Shown here in pieces: positions 51,093 to 59,863 of a DNA stretch of 64,000 nt. The stretch spans positions 186,001 through 250,000 of the forward strand of contig JBBRYM010000002.1 in assembly GCA_038237625.1 (NCBI GenBank). The letters are read 5' to 3'. The translations under genes were made by a program, and so were the position numbers. A model generated the notes under the pieces. That model worked only from the letters and a program-made list of their open reading frames with translations. It did not search any database and was not told where the DNA came from. Each line of letters begins with the position of its first letter. Within the stretch, counting starts at the first letter, position 1. The stretch is from JAWVFM01 sp038237625. Its GTDB lineage: Bacteria; Actinomycetota; Thermoleophilia; Solirubrobacterales; 70-9.

Positions 51093-51617
51093 TCAACCAT
51101 TCCCCGGCCGGACCCACAGGCCGGCCCAGAAGTCGGCGCCGTCTGGGCCGGGGTAACCGGCCAACGCCTCGAGTACATAGGGTCCTTGGATCCCGTGCGG
51201 AAGGCGCGCGATCCACCGGTTCGGGTGTCCCGGCACATGCGCTTCGTGATGGGCGTGTCCCGCGAGCGAAAATGAATCGGCGTCAACCTGCAGGACCCTC
51301 ATCCGCACGTTCTCGATCCGGTCGACGATCGCCGGGTTGTGGCGAAAGCGAAGGTGGATCACGTCGCCGGCCCGCGCGGGAAGCCGCCCGCGGACCGGCA
51401 GCGGGTAGGCGAAGTCGGCGCACTGGCGCACCTGACTTCCGTGATCCGGGACGGAGGTCGTGCAAAAGGAGCCGACCGTCGAGCGAGCGGTGAGGCCGTG
51501 AGCCTTCACGAGGACCGGCCGTGGAAACATGCTGGGCGCCGCAAGGGCCTGCGGGAGCGCCGCGAACGCCAGGCAAGCGACGAGCATCGTGGCGGCGGTG
51601 AGAAGTTTCTTCTTCAT
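51093..51617 (-). CDS. Secreted hypothetical protein
   Basis: A 174-residue exported protein. The signal peptide MKKKLLTAATMLVACLAFAA is cleaved near ALA-AP; the mature domain is beta-rich with two cysteines (VGSFCTTSV, VRQCADFAYPL) and ends HGIQGPYVLEALAGYPGPDG. No family recognised. Start is supported by a short AG-rich stretch. Divergent from the DUF1015 gene by 54 bases. Confidence 0.82.
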   Translation of the reverse strand: MKKKLLTAATMLVACLAFAALPQALAAPSMFPRPVLVKAHGLTARSTVGSFCTTSVPDHGSQVRQCADFAYPLPVRGRLPARAGDVIHLRFRHNPAIVDRIENVRMRVLQVDADSFSLAGHAHHEAHVPGHPNRWIARLPHGIQGPYVLEALAGYPGPDGADFWAGLWVRPGNG

Positions 51618-51671
51618 ACCGCACTTCTACTGCGTCCACCGCAGATCGTCACGTCACTAATGTTGGCCGGG

Positions 51672-52928
51672 ATGGCCGAAGTCCTCCCCATCGATGCCCT
51701 GCATTACGACCTGGCGGCGGTTGGATCGCTCGACGCAGTCGTCGCGCCGCCCTACGACGTGATCGATGCCGAGCTGCGCGCGCGGCTCGTCGGCCGGTCC
51801 CCTTTCAACGCCGTGGAGATGGACCTGCCGGAATCGGCTGACGACTCCGACCCGTACCTGCACGCCGCCGAGACGCTCGAGGCCTGGACCCTTCAGGGCA
51901 TTCTCGCCGCCGATCGCGAACCGTCGATCTGGGCGCTGACACAGGACTATGTTGGCCCTGACGGGGTGTCACGGCAGCGACGGGGCCTGCTCGCCCGGGT
52001 GCGCGTCACCGACTACTGCGCCGGGGAGATCCGCCCCCACGAGCGGACCCAGCCCGGGCCGAAGGAGGATCGCCTGCGGCTCACCCGGGCGACTCGCCAC
52101 AACCTCTCGCCGATCTTCTCGCTTCACCCTGGCGATTCCTGGTCCGCGGTTGAGGCGACCGTCGCGGGCAACCCGTGGGGCGAAGCCACCGATGACGACG
52201 GCACCGTCAACCGGGTCTGGCGGATCACAGACCGCGCGGTGCACGATGCGGTGACCGAGGCGCTGGCGCCGGCCGAGCTTCTGATCGCCGACGGCCATCA
52301 CCGCTACGAGACCGCGCGCGTCTACGCCGACGAGATCGGAGGCGACGGGGCCCACCGCTACACGCTCATGGCCCTGACCTCGCTGGACGATCCGGGCCTC
52401 ACCGTCTTCGCCACCCATCGCCTGCTGAGCGGCCTCGCCGGCGACAGTGCCAGACAGGAGACTCTGGCGGCGACGCTGCGCGAGCGCTTCGACATCGAAG
52501 AGGTATCTCTCGACGCGCTCGACCCCGCGGGTGAAGATGGCATCGGGGTCTTCGGCTACGTCGACTCCCATTTCCGGCGCGGCTTCCGGCTGCGTCTGAA
52601 AACCCCGACCGCACTCGCCGCCGAACTGCCGGAGCGATCGGAGGCTTACCGCGCGCTCGACGCGGTGATCCTGGAGAAGGTGGTTCTGGAGGGGGCGCTG
52701 GCAATGAGCGCCGCCGACGTCGAGGCCAAGCGCGGCCTTGGCTACGTGAAGGACGCGGCGGGAGCCATCGCCGCCCTCGACAACGGCTACGACGCGGCTT
52801 TTCTGCTTCGCCCCACCCCGATCGAGGTCGTTCGCGCCGTCGCCGCGGCCGGCGAGACGATGCCCCCCAAGTCCACCTACTTCTATCCGAAGCTCCCCAC
52901 GGGGATCGTCTTCAACCCGCTGGGCTGA
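51672..52928 (+). CDS. DUF1015 family protein
   Basis: A 418-residue protein of the DUF1015 family (sometimes called SerC-adjacent or HTH-free ParB-like): VVAPPYDVIDAELRARLVGR, NAVEMDLPES, HERTQPGPKEDRLRLTRATR, LLIADGHHRYETARVYADE, and YPKLPTGIVFNPL at the end. ATG at 51672 or 51660 may start it; the extra upstream frame lies in the divergent gene. Molecular function is not established. Confidence 0.93.
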   Translation: MAEVLPIDALHYDLAAVGSLDAVVAPPYDVIDAELRARLVGRSPFNAVEMDLPESADDSDPYLHAAETLEAWTLQGILAADREPSIWALTQDYVGPDGVSRQRRGLLARVRVTDYCAGEIRPHERTQPGPKEDRLRLTRATRHNLSPIFSLHPGDSWSAVEATVAGNPWGEATDDDGTVNRVWRITDRAVHDAVTEALAPAELLIADGHHRYETARVYADEIGGDGAHRYTLMALTSLDDPGLTVFATHRLLSGLAGDSARQETLAATLRERFDIEEVSLDALDPAGEDGIGVFGYVDSHFRRGFRLRLKTPTALAAELPERSEAYRALDAVILEKVVLEGALAMSAADVEAKRGLGYVKDAAGAIAALDNGYDAAFLLRPTPIEVVRAVAAAGETMPPKSTYFYPKLPTGIVFNPLG

Positions 52929-52961
52929 GCCGGCCCTGCGGATGCTCTAGGGTCGCGCGCG

Positions 52962-53531
52962 GTGGTCAGGATCTACACCAAGAAGGGCGACGACGGCACC
53001 ACGTCGCTCTGGTACGGCGGCCGGGTCGAGAAGTCCAACCCGCGCACCGAGGCCTACGGGACCTTGGACGAAGCCGCCTCCGCTCTCGGTGTCGCTCGCG
53101 CGCTCTGCGAGCCCGGCGGCGAGCTCGCGGCCGACATCCTGCGCCTCCAGGACGACCTCTTCATCGCGGGCGCCGAGCTTGCAACCGCGCCGGACGCCGC
53201 GGAGCGGCTCGTGGACGGGGTCAGCCGGATCACCGATGAGATCGTGGCCGCGCTCGAGCCCGCGATCGACCGCTACATGGAGCGCGTCCAACTGCCGCCG
53301 AAGTTCGTGATCCCCGGCGGGACCACGCTGTCGGCCAGTCTCGACGTTGCTCGAGCGGTGATCCGCCGAGCGGAGCGCCGCGCAGTCCAGCTCTACCACG
53401 ACGAGGGCCTCGCCCCAACGGCGCTGCTCCGGTTCCTGAACCGAGCCTCGGACCTCGCCTACGCGATGGCCCGATTCGCCGACTCCGACGAGCCGGAGCT
53501 CTTCGCCGGGCGCGAGCGGAAGGCGAGCTGA
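52962..53531 (+). CDS. Cob(I)yrinic acid a,c-diamide adenosyltransferase, PduO type
   Basis: Attaches the adenosyl group to cob(I)alamin. A 189-residue four-helix-bundle enzyme: RIYTKKGDDGTTSLWYGGRV binds ATP, YGTLDEAASALGVARAL follows, FVIPGGTTLSASLDVARAVIRRAERR and LRFLNRASDLAYAMAR complete the signature. Last base overlaps the OsmC start (TGATG). Confidence 0.95.
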   Translation: MVRIYTKKGDDGTTSLWYGGRVEKSNPRTEAYGTLDEAASALGVARALCEPGGELAADILRLQDDLFIAGAELATAPDAAERLVDGVSRITDEIVAALEPAIDRYMERVQLPPKFVIPGGTTLSASLDVARAVIRRAERRAVQLYHDEGLAPTALLRFLNRASDLAYAMARFADSDEPELFAGRERKAS

Positions 53532-53941
53532 TGCCAACTGTGAAGGCGATCGCCAGGCGGCGCTCCGGCTATACGCACGACGTCGAGATCGACAACCGCC
53601 ACACGATCGTGGTCGACGAACCCGAGGCGGTAGGCGGCGATGACAAGGGCCCCTCCCCCACCCGGCTGGTCGGCGCGGCGCTTGCGGCCTGCACCGCGAT
53701 CACGATCGAGATGTACGCGGAGCGCAAAGGGTGGGAGGTCGGCGACATGAGCGTCGAGACCGAGATCTCCTATGAGGGCGAGGCCCCCAGCCAATTCACC
53801 GTCTTGCTTCACCTCCCCGGCGGACTGACCGAGGAGCAAGGGGAAAAGTTGCGGGTGATCGCCGGCAAGTGCCCGGTTCACAGGGCGCTCGCCTCGGAGA
53901 CCAAGGTCTCGGTCACCGACAGGGTCGTGCCCAGCGACTGA
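53531..53941 (+). CDS. OsmC family peroxiredoxin-like protein
   Basis: A 136-residue OsmC-type protein for thiol-dependent peroxide reduction or related stress roles. The first catalytic Cys is in LAACTAITIEMYAERKGW and the second in GKCPVHRALASETKV, with the Glu-rich strand VETEISYEGE. Coupled to both neighbours through TGATG junctions. Confidence 0.94.
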   Translation: MPTVKAIARRRSGYTHDVEIDNRHTIVVDEPEAVGGDDKGPSPTRLVGAALAACTAITIEMYAERKGWEVGDMSVETEISYEGEAPSQFTVLLHLPGGLTEEQGEKLRVIAGKCPVHRALASETKVSVTDRVVPSD

Positions 53942-54741
53942 TGGACCTCGGCCTTGCGGGCAGAGGGTGCGCCGTCACCGGCGCAAGCCGCGGCATCGGA
54001 CTCGAGGTCGCCAGGCGGCTGTGCCGCGAAAAAGCCAGCGTCCTACTGGTCGCGCGTAATGAGGGCGCGCTGGAGCTGGCCGCGGAGTCCTGCTCGAGCG
54101 AAGGCGGGCAGGCCGCCCCCCTGGCGCTCGATGTCACCGAAGCGGATGCCGGCGAGCGGATTGTGAGCGCCGCAACCGCGGCGTTTGGCAAGCTCGACGT
54201 TCTCGTGAACAATGCCGGGACGGCGCGCTGGCGTGAGCTGGCAGACGTTCCCGAGGAAGCCTGGTACGCGGCGTGGGAGCTCAACGTGATGGCTCCCCTG
54301 CGCCTCATGCGCGCCGCGATCCCGCCCATGCGCGAGCGCGGCTACGGGCGTGTCGTCAACGTCGCGTCGACCGCGGGCAAGCGGCCCACCGCCACCATGC
54401 CGGAGTACTCGGTGGCGAAGGCAGCCCAGCTTTCGCTCTCGCGGCTTCACGCCGACCTCTATGCGGCCGACGGCGTCCTGGTCAACGCCGTCTGCCCGGG
54501 CCCGGCGAAGTCCGAGCTCTGGATGGAGCCCGGAGGCCTTCTCGACCAAAGCCAGTCAGCGACGGGTGCCGGCTCACGCGACGAAGCAGAACAGGCGATG
54601 GCAGCCAAGCGGCCGATCTCGCGACTGGCGGATCCTGGCGAGATCGCGGATGCGATCGTGTTCCTCTGCTCGGAGCGCGCCAGCTACGTCGCCGGGGCGG
54701 CCTGGTCGGTGGACGGCGGAACGGTCCAGGTGATCATCTGA
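53941..54741 (+). CDS. Short-chain dehydrogenase/reductase
   Basis: A 266-residue NAD(P)-dependent oxidoreductase. The cofactor motif is TGASRGIG, NNAGT follows, the catalytic Ser is in VVNVASTAGK and Tyr-Lys in YSVAKAA. Typical SDR ending VDGGTVQV. ATG at 53941 overlaps the OsmC stop by one base; the earlier in-frame start lies inside that gene. Substrate unknown. Confidence 0.95.
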   Translation: MDLGLAGRGCAVTGASRGIGLEVARRLCREKASVLLVARNEGALELAAESCSSEGGQAAPLALDVTEADAGERIVSAATAAFGKLDVLVNNAGTARWRELADVPEEAWYAAWELNVMAPLRLMRAAIPPMRERGYGRVVNVASTAGKRPTATMPEYSVAKAAQLSLSRLHADLYAADGVLVNAVCPGPAKSELWMEPGGLLDQSQSATGAGSRDEAEQAMAAKRPISRLADPGEIADAIVFLCSERASYVAGAAWSVDGGTVQVII

Positions 54742-54760
54742 CGACGAAAGGGGACGACCG

Positions 54761-55570
54761 ATGAACGACGTCGATCTTGGCGCGGTCAAGCAGGTTCAGC
54801 AACAGATCTGGTCAAAGGGGGATTTCGCCAAGGTCGGCGAGCTGGCGATGATCGTCGGCGAGAACCTCTGCGAGGCCGCCGACGTCTCTCCCGGCGAGCG
54901 TGTCCTCGACGTCGCCTGCGGCTCCGGCAACGCGGCGTTCGCAGCCGCCCGCCGCACCTGGACGAAGGTGACCGGCCTCGACTACGTCCCCGCCCTGCTA
55001 GAGCGGGCCCGGGAGCGGGCGGCGACCGAGCACCTCGACATCGACTTCGTTGAAGGCGACGCCGAGGCGCTCCCCTTCGACGATGGGCAGTTCGACGTCG
55101 TGCTCTCGACGTTCGGCGCGATGTTCGCCCCGGACCAGGCCAAGACCGCGGCCGAGCTGCTGCGAGTGACCAGGCCGGGAGGCCGCATCGGAATGGCGAA
55201 CTGGACGCCCGACGGCTTCGTCGGTGGCATGTTCCAGACGGTCTCCCAGCACGCGCCCCTGCCTCCGGGCGTCGAGCCACCCGTCCGCTGGGGAACCGAG
55301 GAGCGCCTGCGGGAGCTCTTCGGCGACGGCATCAGCGACCTGCGCGCCGAGGTCGACCACCTGACGATGCGCTATCCCTCGTTCGAGGCCTGGCTCGAGT
55401 TCTTCAAGACCTGGTTCGGCCCGATGCAGATGGCCTACGCGCGGGTGGGCGAGGAGGGAGAGCAGGCGCTCACCGATGATCTGCGTGCGCTGTTCGACCG
55501 TTTCAACCGCGGTGGGGAGGCAATGGTCATCGAGTCGGAATACCTGCGGCCGGTGGCGGTTCGAGCCTGA
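54761..55570 (+). CDS. Class I SAM-dependent methyltransferase
   Basis: A 269-residue UbiE/COQ5-like methyltransferase: VLDVACGSGNAAFAAARR (motif I), VTGLDYVPALLERARERA, FDVVLSTFGAMFAPD and LRVTRPGGRIGMANWTPDGF. A GGGGA-type ribosome site precedes the ATG. Its TGA overlaps the CTG that starts the NUDIX gene. Confidence 0.94.
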   Translation: MNDVDLGAVKQVQQQIWSKGDFAKVGELAMIVGENLCEAADVSPGERVLDVACGSGNAAFAAARRTWTKVTGLDYVPALLERARERAATEHLDIDFVEGDAEALPFDDGQFDVVLSTFGAMFAPDQAKTAAELLRVTRPGGRIGMANWTPDGFVGGMFQTVSQHAPLPPGVEPPVRWGTEERLRELFGDGISDLRAEVDHLTMRYPSFEAWLEFFKTWFGPMQMAYARVGEEGEQALTDDLRALFDRFNRGGEAMVIESEYLRPVAVRA

Positions 55571-56127
55571 TCCCCGGCGAGCTTAGCGATCGCCTCCTGG
55601 GGGTAGAGGAGGCCGGAGTCCTCGACGCACCGGGCAAAACCGACGCTGCGGTGCTCCTGGCGATGCATGGCTGGCCGGCTCGTCCCGGGCTTGTGTTCAC
55701 CGAGCGCCACGGGGACCTTCGCCGGCACGCGGGCGAGATTTCTTTCCCGGGAGGCCGGCGCGATCCCGGGGACAAGGACTACGTGGCCACAGCGCTGCGC
55801 GAGGCGGAGGAGGAGATCGGCCTCGATCCCGCCGCGGTCGAGATCGCCGGCGCGCTGCCTCCGGTCGGGACCTTCGTCACCGGGTACCGGGTGTTTCCGA
55901 TCGTGGGCCTCCTCGTGGCCTCCCCCGAGCTTCGGCCGAACCCCGCCGAGGTGGCGAGGGTGCTGGAGTTCGATCTGGACGAGCTACGCCAATCATTCGC
56001 AATGCGGCGCCTGATCCGGCGGGGGGTGCCGATCCGCACGCCGACGTTCGAGATGGGCGAGCACCTGATCTGGGGCGCCACCGCACGGATTCTGAGCGAA
56101 TTGATCGGCCGGCTCGACGGCCCCTAG
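55567..56127 (+). CDS. NUDIX hydrolase (CoA-pyrophosphatase-like) with CTG start
   Basis: The first ATG (55651) would begin at MLLAMHGWPARPG, in the middle of the first strand of the fold. In frame upstream is LIPGELSDRLLGVEEAGVLD then APGKTDAAVLL, the expected N-terminal helix; CTG at 55567 starts it and overlaps the methyltransferase TGA (CTGA). The NUDIX box reads GGRRDPGDKDYVATALREAEEEIGL (shown split as GGRRDPGDKD and REAEEEIG). CoA-specific relatives have the same layout. 186 residues in full. Confidence 0.88.
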   Translation: MIPGELSDRLLGVEEAGVLDAPGKTDAAVLLAMHGWPARPGLVFTERHGDLRRHAGEISFPGGRRDPGDKDYVATALREAEEEIGLDPAAVEIAGALPPVGTFVTGYRVFPIVGLLVASPELRPNPAEVARVLEFDLDELRQSFAMRRLIRRGVPIRTPTFEMGEHLIWGATARILSELIGRLDGP

Positions 56128-56180
56128 CCAAGGGTTCCCACTGGCGCGGTGACCCCGGGTCGCGGTAACCTCTGCTCACG

Positions 56181-56741
56181 ATGGGTGAGGAGGAGTCCAA
56201 AGACCCCAAGAGAGACGCGAGCGGACGCTTCGTGCCCAGGTCCGACGAGGCGCCGCCCGACGACTCGGCCGAGAACGTCAAGGGAGTCGGCAAAGGCTCA
56301 CGTCCCGAGAACGAGACGCCGATGGAACGGGTGGAGCGCCTTGCCCGCGGCGACCTCAAAGAGGGTGAGTGGGTCGAAGACATCAGCGACACTGTCGCGC
56401 CATCGGTTGGCCCCAAAAGCGTCGTCTTCCACCATCCCGTCGAGGAATCCGACCACGACGTCAACGTCGACGCGATGGGCAACGACAAGCGCCGCCAGGT
56501 TGTTGGGAACTCCTACGGACCGAGCTTTGCCCGCCAGGCGACCCTTTACGGAATCGCCGTAGCGATCATCGTCGCCCTGTTCATCGGCGGGAAGATCGCG
56601 GTCGACAAGCTGGACACGCCGCCCGCCCACAGCACCGATCAGGCGCCGTGGTCAGCCGCCAGCGCCAAGCAGCGAACGCCGCAGAAGTTCGTCGGCGTCG
56701 GCAGCAGCAAGCCCGAAGTCTCCACGCCCGTCAAGCACTAA
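56181..56741 (+). CDS. Hypothetical single-pass membrane protein
   Basis: A 186-residue protein with a polar, acidic N-terminal region (MGEEESKDPKRDASGRFVPR), a central conserved-looking stretch around VVFHHPVEESDHDVNVDAMG, one transmembrane helix (about 121-142, LYGIAVAIIVALFIGGKIAV) and a Ser/Pro-rich outside tail. Function unknown. It overlaps the convergent Rossmann-protein gene by 11 bases. Confidence 0.82.
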   Translation: MGEEESKDPKRDASGRFVPRSDEAPPDDSAENVKGVGKGSRPENETPMERVERLARGDLKEGEWVEDISDTVAPSVGPKSVVFHHPVEESDHDVNVDAMGNDKRRQVVGNSYGPSFARQATLYGIAVAIIVALFIGGKIAVDKLDTPPAHSTDQAPWSAASAKQRTPQKFVGVGSSKPEVSTPVKH

Positions 56742-57216
56742 TCAGGCTCGCGGCGGCGGCGGCCATCGCCTCGGTCCATCCCTGCGGATAGGCCAGGTTG
56801 GCTGTGACGATTCGCGCGGGAATGCGCCAGGTTTCGCTCGCGGCTTCGACGATGCTCTGACCGCGATCCAAGACCTCCGGCTTCACAGTGCCGGCCGCCT
56901 CGTAGACGACACCACGAACCGGCGTGTCGACGAGCTCCTCCAACAACCGTTCGAGGCGCGCCCCGTGAAGCTCGGACCCGAGGTCGTGGGAGGCCGTTCC
57001 CATCAGCCAGAAGACAACGGTTACGTCTCCAACCAACTCCAGCACCTCTACGATCCGGACCGGATCGGCGAGCGCAGGCTCGAGCCCCCCCGCTTCGATC
57101 TTGCGGAGCGTTTCCTTGCTGCGCGTGGTGCCGCGAACCATCCAGCCCTCAACGCGCAAGGCCGAGCCGAGCTCGCGCCCCCGGCAGCCACAGCCGACGA
57201 TCAGGGCGCGTGCCAC
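56731..57216 (-). CDS. NAD(P)-binding Rossmann-fold protein
   Basis: A 161-residue protein starting MARALIVGCGCRGRELGSAL, an unusual cysteine-containing dinucleotide motif, followed by GWMVRGTTRSKETLRKIE and strand VTVVFWLMGTAS. It resembles a shortened NAD-dependent epimerase without the Tyr-Lys catalytic pair, so it may bind rather than convert. Six bases from the upstream membrane protein gene. Confidence 0.8.
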   Translation of the reverse strand: MARALIVGCGCRGRELGSALRVEGWMVRGTTRSKETLRKIEAGGLEPALADPVRIVEVLELVGDVTVVFWLMGTASHDLGSELHGARLERLLEELVDTPVRGVVYEAAGTVKPEVLDRGQSIVEAASETWRIPARIVTANLAYPQGWTEAMAAAAASLISA

Positions 57217-57222
57217 TCCGGG

Positions 57223-57519
57223 CTAAAAGGGGTTGCCGGGCTCGCCGCGCGAACGCTGGCGGACGGCCTCGTCTTCGCGCGCCATCCGGTTTGCATCCTC
57301 CTCGGTGATCTCCGGCGCACCCCGGCGGCGGCGATACGCATTCTGGGCCTCGATCATCTGGTCGACGTCGTCGAGCTCGAGCTGCGCCTCGGTCTCGTAG
57401 GAGCGCGTGGGCTTCCAATCGACCAGGTCGGCGCCACTGCCCGGGTAGGCGCGGGCAAGGAGGACGAGTAGGAGGACGATGAACCCGACCATCCCGAGTG
57501 TCAGGAGGATGAAATCCAT
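57223..57519 (-). CDS. Small membrane-anchored protein
   Basis: A 98-residue protein: MDFILLTLGMVGFIVLLLVL is a transmembrane anchor, followed by an acidic helical domain (ELDDVDQMIEAQNAYRRRRG; EITEEDANRMAREDEAVRQR). ATG at 57519 has GGTGGG seven bases upstream; ATG at 57534 would add five residues. It is divergent from the thiolase gene. Function unknown. Confidence 0.78.
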   Translation of the reverse strand: MDFILLTLGMVGFIVLLLVLLARAYPGSGADLVDWKPTRSYETEAQLELDDVDQMIEAQNAYRRRRGAPEITEEDANRMAREDEAVRQRSRGEPGNPF

Positions 57520-57588
57520 GACTACGCCCACCATAGACGCCCCGCGGCCACGCCGCGACACCCGGGTTCGTCCTGCGAAGATCGGGCC

Positions 57589-58794
57589 GTGAGCGACGCC
57601 CTGGTGATCGACGCCCTCCGTACCCCGGTGGGCCGCTACGGCGGCGTTCTCGCAGGCGTTCGTCCAGACGACCTCGCTGCCCACGTAGTGGCCGCGGCGG
57701 TAGAGCGAAACGGCCTGGATCCGGCCGAGATCGCCGATGTCTACATGGGCGCCGCGAACCAGTCGGGGGAGGACAACCGCGATGTGGCCCGTATGGCTGC
57801 ACTGCTCGCGGGCCTGCCGACGTCGGTGCCCGGAGTCACGGTCAACCGCCTCTGCGCCTCCGGGCTGGAGGCGGTCAACCAGGCGTCACGCGCGCTACGA
57901 CTAGGCGAGGGCAACCTCTACCTCGCGGGCGGCGTCGAGTCGATGAGCCGTGCGCCGTGGGTCGCGATGAAGCCGGATCGCGCCAACCCTCGCGGGCCCC
58001 AGACCCTTCACGACACAGCGCTCGGCTGGCGGTTAGTGAACCCGAGGATGGAAGAGCTGCAATCAACTGAGTCGATGGGCGAGACGGCGGAGAACGTAGC
58101 CGAGCGTTATGGCATCTCCCGAGAACGCCAGGACGAGTTCGCGCTGCGAAGCCACGAGCGCGCAATCGCTGCGCAAGCCGAGGGACGCTTCGACGACGAG
58201 ATCAGTCCCATCGAAGCGCCGGCGGGGCGCGGTGAGACCACCCTCGTCGAAGCCGACGAAGGGCCCCGGGCGGACACGACACTCGCGCGCCTCGCCGCGC
58301 TTCGCCCAGTCTTCAGAGAGGGCGGCTCGGTGACGGCGGGAAACGCCTCGACGCTCAACGACGGCGCGGCCTGCCTCGTCATGGCCTCGCACGAGCGCGC
58401 CGCCGAGCTCGGCGCCCGCCCCCTCGCACGCATCGTCGCGATCGGCGTTGCGGGCGTCGACCCCGCCTACATGGGCATCGGCCCCGTCGAGGCGATTCCC
58501 CTAGCTCTTCGGGCTGCCGGCCTCGACCTCGCCGCCATTGACCTGATCGAGATCAACGAGGCCTTCGCGGCGCAGGTGCTCGCCTGCGTCGACGAGCTGG
58601 GGATCGACTCCGAGCGCCTGAACGTCAACGGTGGAGCGATCGCCATCGGCCATCCCCTCGGCTGCTCAGGAGCACGCCTCGTGACCACGCTCGCCTGGGA
58701 GCTCCGCCGCCGCGGCGCCCGTTTCGGCGTCGCCGCCCTGTGCGTGGGCGTAGGCCAAGGAGTGGCCACGGTGATCGAGAACCCGGAGGCGTGA
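57589..58794 (+). CDS. Acetyl-CoA C-acyltransferase (thiolase)
   Basis: A 401-residue thiolase for the last step of beta-oxidation. The nucleophilic Cys is in VNRLCASGLEAVNQ, GGVESMSRAPWV follows, the histidine is in NVNGGAIAIGHPLGCSGAR, and the second Cys in ALCVGVGQG. GTG start. First of a run of fatty-acid/acyl-CoA genes on the plus strand. Confidence 0.95.
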   Translation: MSDALVIDALRTPVGRYGGVLAGVRPDDLAAHVVAAAVERNGLDPAEIADVYMGAANQSGEDNRDVARMAALLAGLPTSVPGVTVNRLCASGLEAVNQASRALRLGEGNLYLAGGVESMSRAPWVAMKPDRANPRGPQTLHDTALGWRLVNPRMEELQSTESMGETAENVAERYGISRERQDEFALRSHERAIAAQAEGRFDDEISPIEAPAGRGETTLVEADEGPRADTTLARLAALRPVFREGGSVTAGNASTLNDGAACLVMASHERAAELGARPLARIVAIGVAGVDPAYMGIGPVEAIPLALRAAGLDLAAIDLIEINEAFAAQVLACVDELGIDSERLNVNGGAIAIGHPLGCSGARLVTTLAWELRRRGARFGVAALCVGVGQGVATVIENPEA

Positions 58795-58930
58795 TCAGCC
58801 CGTCAGTTTCAAACTGTTCAGCAGGGCCTGGGCCTGGGTCAGCGCCTCGCCGGTCCCGGGGTTCGGGCTGAACGACTGCACGAGGTAGGTACGTACGCGT
58901 CCTTCGAACGCGCTGACCAGGGTCGTTCAA
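58795..58930 (-). pseudogene. C-terminal fragment of an unidentified gene
   Basis: A minus-strand frame, LVSAFEGRVRTYLVQSFSPN then PGTGEALTQAQALLNSLKLTG, ends in TGA directly against the thiolase stop. It reads like a real C-terminus but has no start; upstream sequence (58931-59064) is non-coding with no protein-like frame. Probably a remnant left by deletion of the rest. Confidence 0.4.
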
Positions 58931-59064
58931 GACTCCTGAAATCCCCGCCCGGCCGGACAGGGACCGGCGACGTTAGTACATACGGCGGACCCGGTCACCC
59001 GATATCCGTCCACCGCAACCCGAGGGGCACCCGGAGACCGAACCCCGGTAGCCTCGCGTCCGCC

Positions 59065-59859
59065 ATGAGCGTCGAGGAGATCATCAGCATCGACGGGGCC
59101 ATTGCCCCCACCGATGAGGCGGTCGTGCCCGTCAAGGACGACGGGCTTTACCGCGGAGACGGCGTCTTCGAGGTCACCCGGCTCTACGGAGGAGTGCCCT
59201 ATGTCCTCGACGAGCATCTCGATCGCCTTGAGCGCTCCGCCGCCCAGATCGAGCTTCCGGTCGATCGCGCTTCATTGGAGTCAGAGATCGACGCGCTGGT
59301 CGAAGCCCATGGCGACGCCGACGCCCAGCTGCGAATCGTGGTGACCCGCGGCGGGCGGCGGATCGCTGCGATCGAGCCGCTGCCCGCCCTCGCCCCCGCG
59401 GTGTCCCTGGCGAGCGTCACCTATCAGCCGACGGTCGTGCTCACCGGCGCGAAGACCCTCTCCTACGGAGCCAACATGCAGGCGACGCGCCTGGCCGCGG
59501 GCCGCGGCGCCGACGAGGCGGTCCTCGTCACCCCGGACGACACTGTGCTCGAGCCGCCCACGTCCACGATCTTCTGGGCCTCCGAGGCCGGGACGCTGCG
59601 CACGCCGTCGCTCGACGCGGGCATCCTCGACTCGATCACCCGAAGGAAGCTGATCGAGCTTCTCGAGGACGTCGAAGAAGGAAAATTTCCCCTCAAAGAC
59701 CTCCTTGGCACGAGTGAGGCATTCCTGGCGTCGTCCGTGCGCGAGGTTCAGCCGGTCAGCGCCGTCGACGGTCACGAGCTCGACCGCCATGGCCCCCGCA
59801 CCCAGGCCGCGCGCGCAGCATTCGATGGGCTGATCGCCGACTGGCGCGCAAGCCTCTAG
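59065..59859 (+). CDS. Class IV aminotransferase
   Basis: A 264-residue PLP enzyme of fold type IV (branched-chain aminotransferase, D-amino-acid aminotransferase and aminodeoxychorismate lyase group). DDGLYRGDGVFEVTRLYGG opens the domain; the PLP lysine is in AKTLSYGANMQATRLA, and DTVLEPPTSTIFW follows. Which member it is cannot be fixed by eye; aminodeoxychorismate lyase-like is plausible. ATG at 59065, five bases before the dehydrogenase gene starts at its end. Confidence 0.9.
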   Translation: MSVEEIISIDGAIAPTDEAVVPVKDDGLYRGDGVFEVTRLYGGVPYVLDEHLDRLERSAAQIELPVDRASLESEIDALVEAHGDADAQLRIVVTRGGRRIAAIEPLPALAPAVSLASVTYQPTVVLTGAKTLSYGANMQATRLAAGRGADEAVLVTPDDTVLEPPTSTIFWASEAGTLRTPSLDAGILDSITRRKLIELLEDVEEGKFPLKDLLGTSEAFLASSVREVQPVSAVDGHELDRHGPRTQAARAAFDGLIADWRASL

Positions 59860-59863
59860 AGCG

